DNA from: Theocolax elegans
Lineage: Eukaryota; Arthropoda; Insecta; Hymenoptera; Cerocephalidae
DNA length: 64,000 nt
NCBI GenBank assembly: GCA_026168455.1
Contig: CM047427.1
Location: forward strand, 12,367,505-12,431,504
Direction: 5' to 3'
Shown here in pieces: positions 48,245 to 61,469 of the stretch. Within the stretch, counting starts at the first letter, position 1, and each line of letters begins with the position of its first letter. A program made the position numbers and the translations under genes. The notes under the pieces are model-generated. The model had not been told where the DNA came from. It did not search any database and saw only the letters and a list, made by a program, of their open reading frames with translations.

Positions 48245-48981
48245 TACGAAAGAATAACCCGTAGAACAATTATTAGTATATCGTTATTTATTTAGCGTAT
48301 TTTATTAGTTTTTGTATAGTTGTAAAACAATTATAAATCAAGATTAGACATGTTTTTCGAAATTTCTTTTCATATAATGGTTTTTAAATAATAATAATAA
48401 CAGTAAGACAATAAGAAACCCCTTTTTTCACTGATGATACGCAAACGTTTCAATCAATATATGATATACATTTAATGCTTAATCTAATAAAAAAATAGTA
48501 GGCAAAGTTTTATTCTCTTTATAAATGGTAATTGCATTATGAATTAATTAAGTAGAGTTACAGGTCAAATACAATTCAATTAAAGTAAGCTTTTTTTTAC
48601 TTAAACCAGGATTACGAAGGAAGCTGCTTATTGTATTTAAACACGATGAAATAATAACGTTGATCAGTGTAAACAATTAAAAAAAGAAAGCATTCTATTA
48701 ACTAGTAACAAACTTGCATTAGATGAAAACAACTGCAGTTAAAAGTAAAAGTAAGATATTACAATAAATGCAAACGTTTTACTGATTTAAAAATTTTTTT
48801 TAAAAAGTAAACTCGCTTTAAAACTATACTTTTTATAATACACTTATATACACAGGAAAATGTACCAATTTCTACAGATTGAAATAACCCTATAAACGGG
48901 TTTTAAATACTTTTTTTTAACTTTTGTTAAATTTATAAATCAAAGCCATTTTGTCTTTAAGACTGGTACTTGCAATATATT

Positions 48982-49221
48982 CACGGAGAAAAATGTTCGA
49001 TTAAAAATGACTATACTTTTTTGGAAAGGCAGGACAAACTGTCAGAATAAGAAAAAATTGTTATAGATATAGTAAAATTTAATAGAAGTTGCTATCAAAA
49101 ATTAGTATATATGTATATTAAATTTTACCATATACAGTATAGCAATGTTTTCTCATTCTGGCAGTTTCTCCTGCCTTTCCTAAAGAGTATAGTAATTTTT
49201 AATCGAACATTTTCCTCCGTG
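48982..49221. mobile_element. Foldback MITE with about 85-bp TIRs (CACGGAG family)
   Basis: The left arm starts CACGGAGAAAAATGTTCGAT and the inverse of the right arm starts CACGGAGGAAAATGTTCGAT. Pairing continues through ..GGAAAGGCAGGA.AAACTG.CAGAAT.. for about 85 bp. TA follows the right end and TT precedes the left. 240 bp. The 94-codon frame nearby merely reads through its right arm. Confidence 0.8.
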
Positions 49222-50515
49222 TATAAAACAATTATTTTTGCTACATTTTTTAATGATTTTTACATAAAGCGCTATAAAAATCGCATAATGTTAAAGTGTA
49301 TAAATTCTGCGTATGAGAAAGTCCGTGTCCATGCATCATTCAAGACTTGTCGAAATCTCTTAAAACTTGTTTTCTATAATATAACTATTTGCTAATTGTA
49401 TTTATAACGTGAATTTTACAGGCATATAATATTGTGTTTTTTATTAATGTCGAATGCGCTATATAAAAAAATCCAATATAAATATATAGATTCGTAGTAA
49501 TTGATGGATTAACCTTCTATAAAAATTGAAAAAGATTGTATGTAATATAAGTGGCATATCATCGTTTCTAAACGATTTAAATAAAAGACTTTAAATTAGC
49601 TCGACTACTTACAAGTACAATAACTCTACTTTCTTATACGCATATCTCATTTCTTATATGAATTATTTTGTTTCACGATAAACTATTATAGTAGACAATA
49701 GTTGCAGAGTATTACTAGAATTGAAGATTATAAATAATTTGAAGTTGATAAAATGCATTAAATTTTATTTGAATAAAGTGGATAATAGTATCTTATATAA
49801 CATTAATATTAGATACCATTTTTATATAATATAAGCAATAGTATAAAGAAAATAAAAGAAAACGTAGTCTATTGTCGTAAATATGTATAGACTTGAACAT
49901 TTTCCTTTTATAATATATTTTATTATATATATATAAGTACTTTTATAAGTATAATACGCATTGTACATAATTCATTTCAAAAAGTTTGTAAAAATTCAAA
50001 GTTTGTCAATGTGTTGAAACAGATAATTAGAAAACATCTGCTTAAACTTGTCTATACTAATCTTAATTCGATTATTAAATCGTAACGCAGTGCACGAACG
50101 TATAGTAAGAAGCTTAACGACCATAGCACCACCTCTGCTCAATATCGCAAGATATCATCGCAGCAATTCGATCTCGAAGTACATCGAACGATTCGGAAAC
50201 GTTATCGATACGCGTATACCACTGAAATTCCGTAATTAACTCAGAGACAAACGAAGTAATAATTTTCACGAATCAGTAACAATAAACCTTCTGGATCGGG
50301 TTAGCTGGAATTTCGCAGTGTGATGCACGATCCAAACATCATGTATAAGCGCGCTCGCGAAAATCCGTGGTAATTCATAATTAGCTCAACCATACCCGAT
50401 GAGTAATGAACGTGAACCCCTAGGTGAAAAAAATAAGGTAATGCATTTTCCACTAGCTCTCTGCTCTTCACGTTAACGATTTCATCGAGTTTGCCGGTTT
50501 GTTCGCAACTCCGAT

Positions 50516-50555
50516 CTCTCTCTCTCTCTCTCTCTCTTTCTCCCCCCCCCCCCTC
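50516..50555. repeat. CT repeat followed by poly-C
   Basis: (TC)n then TTTCTCC and a run of about 11 C. Confidence 0.9.
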
Positions 50556-53500
50556 CTTTCTATCATTATAGCTTAATGGATATAAGCGTAACCCGCATGT
50601 AAAAAAAACCCAAAAACCTCAACTGATTCAGATTATACAAGGTATTTTTATCGACTCGCAAACGCGTACGTATCAATTCCGTTAAACGAATAATCCATTT
50701 ACGGGGATTTCCGCTTCTCGTGCGGTATCCTACATATGTATACGTTTGTGTTATTGATAGATAAATCGAAGCAATAAAATAACCGATGTTTAATAGTTTG
50801 ATGGTTCTTTTTTTCCTCGCGAGGATTCCGTGTATTATACCGGATTCTTCGTGTTTTTCATTCGTATAAATTCTAGCATCGCGACAATGAGTCGTTAATG
50901 ACTAGAGGAGGAAATAATAGCTTTCCTTCGTTACCTTCTTTTTTTTTCTTTCGATTTTATTCACTTTGCTTTTTCTACTCCAACAATCTTTAGCTCTCTT
51001 GTTTTTCCGTATTTCTTTTTTCCTTCGATGATGATCGGGTATTGGGTTTCAGTTGAATGTGACGTAATCATCTTACTTGGATAGGAAAAATGTAAGTGCG
51101 ATATACATTTATCTTTGATTTTTAAACAGGGAAAATGCGTTCTATATAATTTTAACATATTCTCTTATCGTATAACTCAATGCAATTTGTTTATAACTTA
51201 AAAAAAAATTATTTAAATATGTTTAAAAAAAATTAATTTATACAAATAGTGGAAATCAAAACATTTTTTATTAACCATAAATAGAACATTTGACCGAAAA
51301 CATCCGTTTACCTAACCTTGCAATCGTCAAATTCCAGTGTGTGTACATCATTTATACAAAGTGAAGATTTGATCAGATTATACGCGTAAATAAATAAAAT
51401 CGTTACAGTTACTTTATACGGTGGGTTTATATATACGTACAGCTGTTTCAAACTAATCTATACTTCAAGTGAATAATCTATCTTAAATAATGAATGCGGT
51501 TTTCAATTCTGTATCGAGGTCGAATATTTATTTGTTAAATAACTACGATCTTCGGATGAAAATTAAGTTGAAATCTCTCTTGCTGCAAGTTAATTAACGT
51601 TTCATACCCTTAATTAGGTTTAAAATGAATGTAATTTATTGGCAATAATAAACCTGTATGAAACGTGAATAATTAAATTATCGGCAATTGTTTAAGACTC
51701 GGATATCAAATAAACATTGATTAATTCAAACATGCACGCGAATACAATTAATTAACCGTTTACCGCGTACTCAAAAAAGTATATTCCCACCGGATAATTA
51801 AATCGTAACGATCACTTAAAGATCATTACCGAATAAATAATACAGTTAATAAAAATAGAGAAGCAAACAAACAATTTGAATTGACGCAGTGAAAGAGGAC
51901 AAAATGTTAACCACCGGGGAACAATTTGTAACGGATCAATTATCGATAAAAGAATTCATGAATACGAATAATGAATTAAAGTAAAAAATTAAAGTCTCGA
52001 AGGAGAGGAAGTGGCGAGAGGGAGAATCCGGAATGAAAACCAAAAAAGGAACAGAGTGTGTGTGTATATACATATATATGTATAATCTTCCTAGTGAGCA
52101 AATGGAACTGAAACGAAAATCAAATCACGAAGCGGAGGGGGGGAAAAAACCTGGAGAAGAAGCAAAGTTGATATGCAAAATGAGGAGAGCGTGGAAAAAT
52201 TGCTAGAAAGCGAAGCGCACAAATATAACGAGAGAAGACGCAAATGGAGCGAGAAGCAAATCTACCCGGTAAAGAAAGAAGCGAAAGGAACAAAAAAATG
52301 TGTATATATATACGTATAAAAGCTACGTAATTTATTGATTCTCAAGGTTTCAGAATCTTTTTCATTTAGTATAGTGTATTTATTAAAAATCTTTGCTTAC
52401 AATTAATATTGGATGCATTTTCTGCATGTTATACGTACAAAAAATCACATAAAATCTTTATACAATTGTGTTTGTTCTAATTACATTTAAATTATAGATT
52501 TATGCATGCAAACATTTTATGAATTGATATAATAATACGAGGTCAAATGAAGTCTGATTTATTATTTATATATAATTGGATTAAAGAAGGTTGGCAAATT
52601 TATTCTCAAGAAAGGATGTTGGTTGTATACCGACGATACTGAAGTGACTATAAATATGTAAAAAAATATATAATTATAAATAAAGGAAATATATAATTAA
52701 AGGAAATATACTTATATAAATAAAGGAAATATTAAACCCAATCAATAGTTAAGATTTTCTACCCTTTAAATTATTAATAATTATTAAAATTTAAGCCAAA
52801 CCACGGAGACGTTACTCGTTGTTACGATGTAATATATGATTATGCATATTTTCAAGGCAATTGGTATATTAATTTACGAGATTAAGTGTTTTTGAATATT
52901 TTTAGATATCACTGCAGTTTGACTTAAATTTTTAAAACGATTAAAATCGATGATTGGTAGTTACACCGTACGAATCATCTTGAAACTTTGCACAACCGAA
53001 GATTGCATCTTAACAAAGAGCAATCTCATAGTGATTTTTCTTAATTGTTTCTATCAAATATTAATTATAGCTAATACTTCGCATTGAGTAAATGACTCGG
53101 AATCTGACATAACGTCCTATTAAAACGATGTGACAACCAAATAACAGGGGCTATCTTTCAAAACCCGAAATTTGAAATTAATTGTAAGTAAATTACCAAT
53201 GAATAATCACTTCTTTTGTTATGAATTAAATATAAAATAAAAAGTTCAAAAGCATTTGCAGTTGATATTAGAACATGTAAACGATCGTCACAATAAGATC
53301 TTTCGACCAAAATTTCTGGGTTCAACACCTTCTAAATAAATTACTTATTCAACTAGTTTAAACTGTTTGTAAGATTGATCATCACTGAAAGCTTGAAATT
53401 AATAGTCTATTAGATATTCAATTGGCTAACTTCAACTAAAAGTATCAATCAAACTTAACTGGGTAATTATATGATTCAGTTTCCTCAAGAATATGGTCAA

Positions 53501-53629
53501 TCCACGATCGAGAAACGTATAGTTGCCAATAAAAATCCGAATGAAAGGTATAATGGAATAACCCAAGGGAAGATTAAGACCGTATTCTCAACGCAATCGA
53601 GAGCAAAGGGTATGTATATAGGTGGATAG

Positions 53630-53688
53630 GGAGGAAGAAGAGGAGAAGGAGTAAGAGTTAGGGGAAAGGGGAGGGGGGGGGGGGGGGT
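53630..53688. repeat. Purine tract ending in a poly-G run
   Basis: GGAAGAAGAGGAGAAGGAG.. leading into GGGGAGGGGGGG..; possible triplex or quadruplex-forming DNA. Confidence 0.85.
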
Positions 53689-54730
53689 GCGTGAAACCAA
53701 GCGGGAGACAGAAATGCTAACAATATGCGTCCATTTCATGTTCTGGAGCAAAGCTGCCATAGAGGCTGCGCACGATTAATATATATATATACGCGAGCAT
53801 TCGGAACTATTATAGATCATTGAATTGCAGATGCCCGACGGGGGTAAAGGCTATTGAATTAATGTTAACGCGAGCACTCGCAAACCCGTCGACGTCGGTG
53901 TTTGACTTTCCTCGTTGTACAAAACCACACCGTCTTTATGTATGTATAGCGCTTTTCTTCTCCTACAAACCGAGCACGACTCTCGTTTTACCTTGAGCCA
54001 ACGTCACAGAGGGGGAAAACTCCCTTGGTAACCCAACTAGCATTTTTCGACACAATTAGACCCAAAATTCCTCGAGGATCCAATTGCTTGCTCGCTCGAT
54101 GTAACGTTAAGCTTGTTTCGAGATCATTTTTATTACTCCTTTCTTCCTCTCTTTTGTGGACTTGAACGTCGATTTATAAATAATGCATATACATCACGGC
54201 TTTTCCAATGCAAAGTATTGATTTTATTGCTGCGTACGCCAATTGCAATTGAGGAATCCAATTTGTTTCAGTTAAAATATTCAGTTGATTATCGATTTTT
54301 GTATTATTAACGCACGCCTACATTTTATTATCGTCGAAGTAAAGCAATTATAACAACATTTATTAATACTGATAGAAGCTGCTCGACTGTAAAATTTATC
54401 AAACGTTATTAGATGTTTACTTTTACGAATCATTTTATTTCGCAAACGTTTTGCTTTATTTATATAATTAACAATTTATTTATATTGCACATGATATGTA
54501 TTTACACAGATGATTTACGCGAGTATTATTATATTTTTTCCGCGATATTTTGAAACAGTTTTTCTTGCTCGAAATTTCAATGCTTGAAATTGGATAGAAA
54601 ATAGTAATTCTTTTTTGACTATTTTCTGGACATTTAATGGGAGGAACGCAACCTCAATACATGCAAATTATATTTCCGAAATTCATAAAGATAAGTTTCG
54701 CTTTGAAAACTTTAGTATGTATGAAAATAA

Positions 54731-55805
54731 ATGTAATTTTTAAAGATTAGAACTAAATTCAATCTCCATTTATACATTTATAAATTAAAAAATATCTTCA
54801 TACGCGACAAAATTTGGACTTTAGTCCAATAATTAGCTAGAAAGTGAGAGAAAAAGTGTTTCATCGGAGGAATAAAAATGGACATATTTTCTGCTCACTC
54901 TTTTAAAACAATATGTATCGTGACAGTAAATTGCCGAGTTCGACTATAGCTAATTCACTATTTCTTGAACTATTTCATTGGGTAATATATTGATGAAACA
55001 ATTTCCAAGAACCACCGACAACTTGGTCAAGCTAAAGGTTTTGAGATGCAATGTGACAGGTTGCTCGGTAATTTTGAATTCGTTATGAACGGTTATACAT
55101 GCCTCGTACTGTGGAACATTTAAATGTGTTTCAAAATTAAGTTAAACTATATGATTTATATACTTTAAAGCTTCGGAATTGTATATCTTTATATGGATTG
55201 TTAGAGAAACGTTATTGTAAGCGCGATGCTGAAAACATCACCAAGTTTTAAACTACTATAGTGATTCATCGACTTTGACATTTACCGAGTTTCAGTAATC
55301 TTTAGTTGACACATCGTTGAAAAGTAAATGTAATTTTTAAAGATTAGAACTAAATTCAATCTCCATTTATACATTTATAAATTAAAAAATATCTTCATAC
55401 GCGACAAAATTTGGACTTTAGTCCAATAATTAGCTAGAAAGTGAGAGAAAAAGTGTTTCATCGGAGGAATAAAAATGGACATATTTTCTGCTCACTCAAC
55501 TTGGTCAAGCTAAAGGTTTTGAGATGCAATGTGACAGGTTGCTCGGTAATTTTGAATTCGTTATGAACGGTTATACATGCCTCGTACTGTGGAACATTTA
55601 AATGTGTTTCAAAATTAAGTTAAACTATATGATTTATATACTTTAAAGCTTCGGAATTGTATATCTTTATATGGATTGTTAGAGAAACGTTATTGTAAGC
55701 GCGATGCTGAAAACATCACCAAGTTTTAAACTACTATACTGATTCATCGACTTTGACATTTACCGAGTTTCAGTAATCTTTAGGTTGACACATCGTTGAA
55801 AAGTA
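54731..55805. repeat. Young tandem duplication with an internal 119-bp difference
   Basis: 54731-54900 recurs at 55328-55497 (offset 597) and 55021-55325 recurs at 55499-55805 (offset 478). The segment 54901-55019 is absent from the second unit. The copies differ at only a few bases (for example TACTATAGTG versus TACTATACTG), so the event is recent. No coding content. Confidence 0.9.
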
Positions 55806-57500
55806 GATGTTACTTCTTATTGTTTTAGTTCTTACTCATTTAAATTAGAAAATCAACAAATTTATGAAAGTAACACCTAAATTTAAAATATATTTTCGGT
55901 CATAATAGCTTAGAGATAAAATTTGATTCTATTTTTATCAGTTTTCTTCACCCAATGGTCCTATAACGGTACACATTTATTAATTATTAAACAAATTAGG
56001 ATCTCTACTGAATTTTTTAAAGCTTAAAAGTAGATTGATACTTAATATATGTTTCGAAAAATAGTATATACACAATGAAATTTGGATTTCATCCATTTCA
56101 TAAGCCAGCTAAATATTTTTCTCCCCAAGCGTAAAATTCGATTTTTTAGGGTTCCTATAGTTGACAATAGCATCATAAAATTTTTTAGTTGAATTATTAA
56201 TAAATATTAATTTATTGTATGACAGTTACACTTATGTAATTAATTTATTTAATTACAAATAACCAATTAGTTTTCGGTCTGAGGGTGTGTTCAGTATTTT
56301 AATGCAAACGTTAAGTGTGATTTAACGCTGAAATTTTGTTGATAAGTACGGTTTAACGCTAAAATTTGTCATTAATTTCGATTTAATACTTGCGTTAAAA
56401 ATACTCAATAGATACTCTATATAAAGATTACATAAATTTTAAACCTTATCATATACTTACAAAATTGACGCGCACAATTATAATTTCGATGTATAATTGA
56501 ACTTACCTGAAACAAAAAGAAAATTACAATGATAAGTATTAAATTTATTAAAATGTTCGATATAAATAAATGATTATTAATGAGCAGTATATGTTAATAT
56601 AAAATAATTAAACGAAATTCTCCCTTTTCCCTCCAACCCCTAAAGTTTGCCGAATAACAAGTACATTTATGGGTCTTCTTCGTGGATTGCGTTACATTGA
56701 TATTCCCGTGAAACAATACGCTTTAGCGATTCCGGTTTTTCTTGAAACAGATCGTTACTACCCTATCTCGTGACGCGAAGAAACTTCACGAAATATAAGA
56801 AACGTTTTATATCGGACAATAACAAAATTTAATGAGATTCCTATTGCACATTACTTTGTCGTTATAAAAATTTCAACCATTTCCGTACCGTAACGTATGC
56901 GAATAAACTGAAAAGAAGAGTTAATTCGTTAACAAATGATGGAAGTAAAAATAAGTTGGAGCTACAGCGATGAAGAATATATACTTAACTAACTACTTTT
57001 ATTATATAGGTCGTAAATAATTTTTATTATTATTTCCATATTTCATTCGTACATGGATCGCTTAATACATTCGACAGTTTCGTTGTCGATTCGCACGCTC
57101 ACACGAATTTCGAGTAAAAATATAATTTTCATAAGGCGAGTATAAACGATCGATTGTACATTTATACCACCGCTCGTTCTAAGATCAGAGGAGTACAAAC
57201 GTAGACAAATGCTCCTCGAACAATTCGTGCCTTCTTTCAAATTTTTAACGATCGAGATGTACAGACGTACACACACACATATCAATGTGTGTATAATAAA
57301 AAGGAAGGTAGGTACACCGACATAAATAATCGAGGACTCTTCACAATAACCTTTTCTAAATTTACGTATATATTCGTTTGGTTCGTCACCGGATTCTGAG
57401 TTACAAAGCGTCAACGGAAAATAACAAAATCTAAATTAAAACGATTCCACTGTGAATTTTGAGAAAGGAAAAATAACGTTGTATATATATATATATATAT
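55806..57500. other. Non-coding stretch with one MITE
   Basis: Contains the small inverted repeat 56281-56417. The 123-codon minus frame at 57043-57414 shows no domain or splice sites and is treated as chance. Confidence 0.45.
56281..56417. mobile_element. Small MITE-like foldback
   Basis: The left arm GAGGGTGTGTTCAGTATTTT (56281) pairs with a right arm whose inverse reads GAGTATCTATTGAGTATTTT, and pairing continues to the centre (..AACGCAA../TTAACGCTGAAATTT). 137 bp; no clear target duplication. Confidence 0.55.
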
Positions 57501-57814
57501 AAAGCGAAAAGTGGCAGGTTAAACTAATCCATGCGATGGTAAACGAAAGATTATCGCGTTAGATGCAAAGCCGAGATAAAAAGAGAAGATTAAACTAGAT
57601 GTATACGTACGCGGAAAAGGCATTTCCCATACGTATATTATACGAGTAAACGGGTTAACCAAGGGAGAAGGACGAGTGTAAAATAGCGAATTTTAAAAGC
57701 GGTTCCCACGCCACCCCCAGGGGGCTTTTCGTGTATAAAGACGAGTTAAGGCTCAAGGTCAATGCGGTGTACACTCGGATATCTATCCACGTGTCGCTCG
57801 TTCACGGTCTTCTG

Positions 57815-57861
<47 letters not shown>

Positions 57862-58040
57862 CCGGTGTAATAAAGAGAATGCGCGCAGGACGCCTCAAAT
57901 ACGTCCTGCGTACTAGTGGTAGTAGTAGTACTCTCTATCCCTCTCATCCGGTTGGTTTCCTATACCTAGGGGTAAGAGCTAAAATTTCCCCTTGGATGAC
58001 GTCATCGACGCCGCGACGTAGATTCGCGAAGGCTATGTGA
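57480..58040. promoter_or_regulatory. GC-richer island with (CT)n and perfect CRE
   Basis: Contains GTTCCCACGCCACCCCCAGG (57702-57721), (CT)n at about 57819-57859, and TGACGTCA at 57997-58004 followed by CGACGCCGCGACG. Candidate promoter or enhancer. Both frames across it read through the CT repeat and are not called. Confidence 0.35.
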
Positions 58041-58049
58041 ATATGTACG

Positions 58050-59760
58050 CACGTGTTGTTTATGCATCTCTACCACTGCTACTGCGTAACTCTCGTTAAT
58101 ATTTTTTTATTTTATCTTTACAACTTTTCTTTCTTTCATTTTTGTTCTTTTTTTATTCTTTTAATTTGTCACTGATCGTAGTATTGCGTAAGACTAACTT
58201 ACGTTGTAACCGTTCTAGAGTTTTAATATGAAATTTATGGTAAAAGTTGATGTTTGCAAGTATACATCGTAATTAATTTTTGACAATAGAGTAATGTCTA
58301 TTTACCGTGTTTAGTGTCCGAAATGCAACAAACGGTATTCTATTAAGTGTATTATTTTTGTATGAATATTTTATTTAACGGATTAATCCACTTTTATTAA
58401 ATATTTCAAAAAAGTTTGACGATATTTCTGTGTGTCAAAAACGCATAATTGTAAAGTAATTGTTGAATATAAATAAATGATTTGATAAGCACTTAAAAAA
58501 CTAACGAAAATGAGATATGTTAACTTCAGCACGCGAGAAAAAAATTTCAATTTCAAATATTTTCGATAGTATTTCTCCCACGCATCCAAACAAAGAACTT
58601 ATCTAAGATAACCTTAAAATGTATCTGTTCCTACATTTCGAGATAAATAAAATCCGATTTTCGAGCATAGACGGAGATGAAAGGAAAGAAAATTTTTTTT
58701 TATTCAATTGATACTATCGTTTGAAATTTTCGCAGTAAATAATATTTGGTGTCGTCAATGCTTGTGAATTCTGCAGTCTAAAATTTACGGAAAATGGATT
58801 AAGATAATTATTGTTAATTATCTATCAAATAAAGTTTGGATTAAAAAATGGATTGATTCACGATGTACAAGTAACTATAAAAGTTAGGTTATCTATCAAA
58901 ATTCAAAAAGCATCAATAGAGTGTCTATTTGACTATAGTAAAATTGTTTTAATAGGATCGGAGATACAGATAACTACATTTCACCATAATTGGCCAAATA
59001 TTGTCCAATAACCTAATATTCTAAAACATAGTAAATTTATTAACTATTAAGTCACCATGGCATATTTTCTTTAAAAATTTTTAGCATGCTGGTAGCACAA
59101 TTTTTTGTTGCAACAAATAATTCATCAATGAGATTAAATTTTTGTAGTTCTACGAAAGTTTTCCATAATTTAATATACAATTCATTGATTTACGCAATCA
59201 ACGGATTTTGTATCATTAAATTGTGTATATATACTTATACAAATTTATTTTTTAACATTTTTAGATATTTATAAAAGAACATTTATGAAACAATATTCAA
59301 TTAACAATTTTCTGTCACAGTTATCAATAATACTCCAAACTCTAAACGATTAAAAATCGAAACAACTTTTAAAATGATATGAATATCATTACTACTTGAT
59401 ATCTAATTAGGATAAAATTTTTGACAATTCGAGTACCATTCGTAAATTTCCCAAAAAGTTCTTAATAGTTAATACTGTCGATTTTAATTAAAAATTATTG
59501 TATAAAATTTTGAACTACTTTATTTTTAGTTAAAAAACAAAATAAGTAACGATCGAGAATAACGATTACTAATTAACAATACTTATCTACATTGTTCGCA
59601 CAGAGTACAAACTTCAATAAAGAAAAGAAATTAGGTAGTAGTACCAAAGATTTTCAAGTAAAACGCCGAGCTTTCAAATCTCTAACCAACTCAACAAAGA
59701 TCGAGCCAACTTTGCGTAATAGTCTCAAGATTCTCAACGCTCATCTCAATAGACAATGCA
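58050..59760. other. Non-coding stretch
   Basis: AT-rich DNA with no supported feature. Confidence 0.5.
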
Positions 59761-59765
59761 CCTTG

Positions 59766-59830
59766 CTATTGTGCACCGGTCGGAGGCGCCTGAGGCACAT
59801 TGTCAGCCGGTGTGCGTAGAGCACCTGCCG
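59766..59830 (-). CDS. Possible short terminal coding exon
   Basis: On the minus strand an acceptor-like CGAAATTTAG (exon start 59830) precedes AGALRTPADNVPQAPPTGAQ and a TAG stop. The 65-bp segment is much more GC-rich than its surroundings and Pro/Ala-rich, as expected for a coding C-terminus. The polypyrimidine tract is weak and no partner exon is identified. Unknown family. Confidence 0.25.
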
Positions 59831-60619
59831 CTAAATTTCGAGAAATCGCTTCTTCTTCTTATTCTCTGTTTCTTTTTTTTCTTCATTCGAGTTTGTCTCT
59901 CTAGGTGGGCCTTTATTAACCCGTCACGTAATTTTTATTTTTCTCTTATCCGAAATTCAGACTTCGAAAATTGGTAGTTTAGCGCGCGCGCATCGGTTCT
60001 GCCGTAATTACTACAGATGCGGGTAAATCTATAAGATTCCGCACGAAACGGATTTGATATTTCGAGATTCCTTTTTTCACTCAGTTTGAAATATATACTC
60101 GAGGTTTGAAATATTCTTCAAATTTTACGTACGCATGCTTGAACGAATAGCTGTATGTATCATTTTACTTATCGCGAGATTGACATTATAAGTATGTACA
60201 CTTCGTGAATAACACGAGAATCAAGCTATGCGTAAAGTTGCAACTTCAGCGTAATCGCAAAAGCTTTGAAATTCCATGAGAAGCATATTAAGTGAATATG
60301 AAGACTTCTACACTCTTATAAACTATTTGTCGATTTCTTTTAAAGTAAACATTAATAATAGATAATCCGACTCACTAATTATCAAAATGTAATCTCTAAA
60401 TTCAATCGTATGGTATAAAGAGAGAGGAAGATACTAATATTATCAAGTCAAAACTAAAATTGACAAAATTATCCTGTATTATATAAAATAATTGGTTAAT
60501 CCAAGCAAGCGAAATGTAGAAATTCATTAACCGGATAGCTCGAGAGTATTCGCGTTAAACCACACGAAGAAGAGAAGTCGTGGAAAGTAAGAGAATTCTC
60601 CGGTTATATGTACAAGAAC

Positions 60620-60650
<31 letters not shown>

Positions 60651-61190
60651 TTGTAGAAACCGGATGCAATGGAAGCGAGCGACCGATAAGCAGTCGCGCC
60701 GTTGGAATAACGTATACGCTTTTCCGCTGATAGATACCGCTTTTCAGCTTTGCTCTTTTATAATACACGCTCAGATAAAACGCGACGTTTTCTCTATAAT
60801 ATCACTTGCTAGATTTTTCGGTTGCAAGTTTATTTTTGAATTATTAGTCAGGTGAGGTTTTACCCCTTTTTTGTGGAAGAGAAAATAACCTAAAGATCTG
60901 CGTATTTATTTTTGTATATACCTTTTACGGGGTTTGTGTTTAAGTGAATTCACGTTGAGTGTGACGATCATAGAAAGTTATTTGAGAAGAATTCAATGTA
61001 TGTTTTTCGTTTATTTTATGCTTAAACATTCTAACTTCTTTAAAGTGTAAACATTGACGCCCGAAAGTAAAATCATTGAGACACTCGTAGATATTTTACT
61101 CTCTTTGGACCAAAATTAAGGAAATAAGATGTTTTTCGTTTAAAATTGGCCAAATTGTAGTCAAATTATATTTTTGAAAAGAACAAACTT
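59831..61190. other. Non-coding stretch
   Basis: Includes CGCGCGCG near 59983-59990 and a (GA)n repeat at about 60619-60650. No gene supported. Confidence 0.45.
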
Positions 61191-61195
61191 CAAAG

Positions 61196-61464
61196 GTTTT
61201 ACTTTACAAAAGTAAAATGGATTTCAAAAGTGAAAAAATAAGGATATTACTACTTTTGAATAGAGTTCGAAGTCACTGGTTGGCAAAAGCATGAAATTTC
61301 GTTCCGACTTTTGCAAAAACAGAAAGAAGATAATTTCTACTATTAAAAGCACAAAATGGCGAGATTTTATAACTACAAACTTTATACTTTTCATAAAACC
61401 AAAATTTTCATAACCCATTTTTTAAAATGTGGTACGAAATGTTATACTTTTGTAAAGTAGAAAC
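61196..61464. mobile_element. Inverted-repeat element, MITE-like
   Basis: GTTTTACTTTACAAAAGTA (61196-61214) pairs with TATACTTTTGTAAAGTAGAAAC (61443-61464). The 269-bp unit has ACTTTTG motifs inside in both orientations. No clear target duplication. Confidence 0.45.
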
Positions 61465-61469
61465 TACAA

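Larger units (their letters stand above)
49230..54730. other. Non-coding stretch with low-complexity tracts
   Basis: Contains a (CT)n/C-run at 50516-50555, a purine-rich zone at 51990-52300 and a purine/G tract at 53630-53688. Frames at 50961-51158 and 53497-53760 arise from these biased tracts. I see no gene. Confidence 0.5.

Noticed and set aside
49111..49395. 94-codon plus ORF
   Set aside because: Reads through the right arm of a MITE.
53497..53760. Pro/Leu-rich minus-strand ORF
   Set aside because: Produced by the purine/G tract at 53630-53688.
57043..57414. 123-codon minus-strand ORF
   Set aside because: No motif and no splice context; overlaps low-complexity CA repeats.
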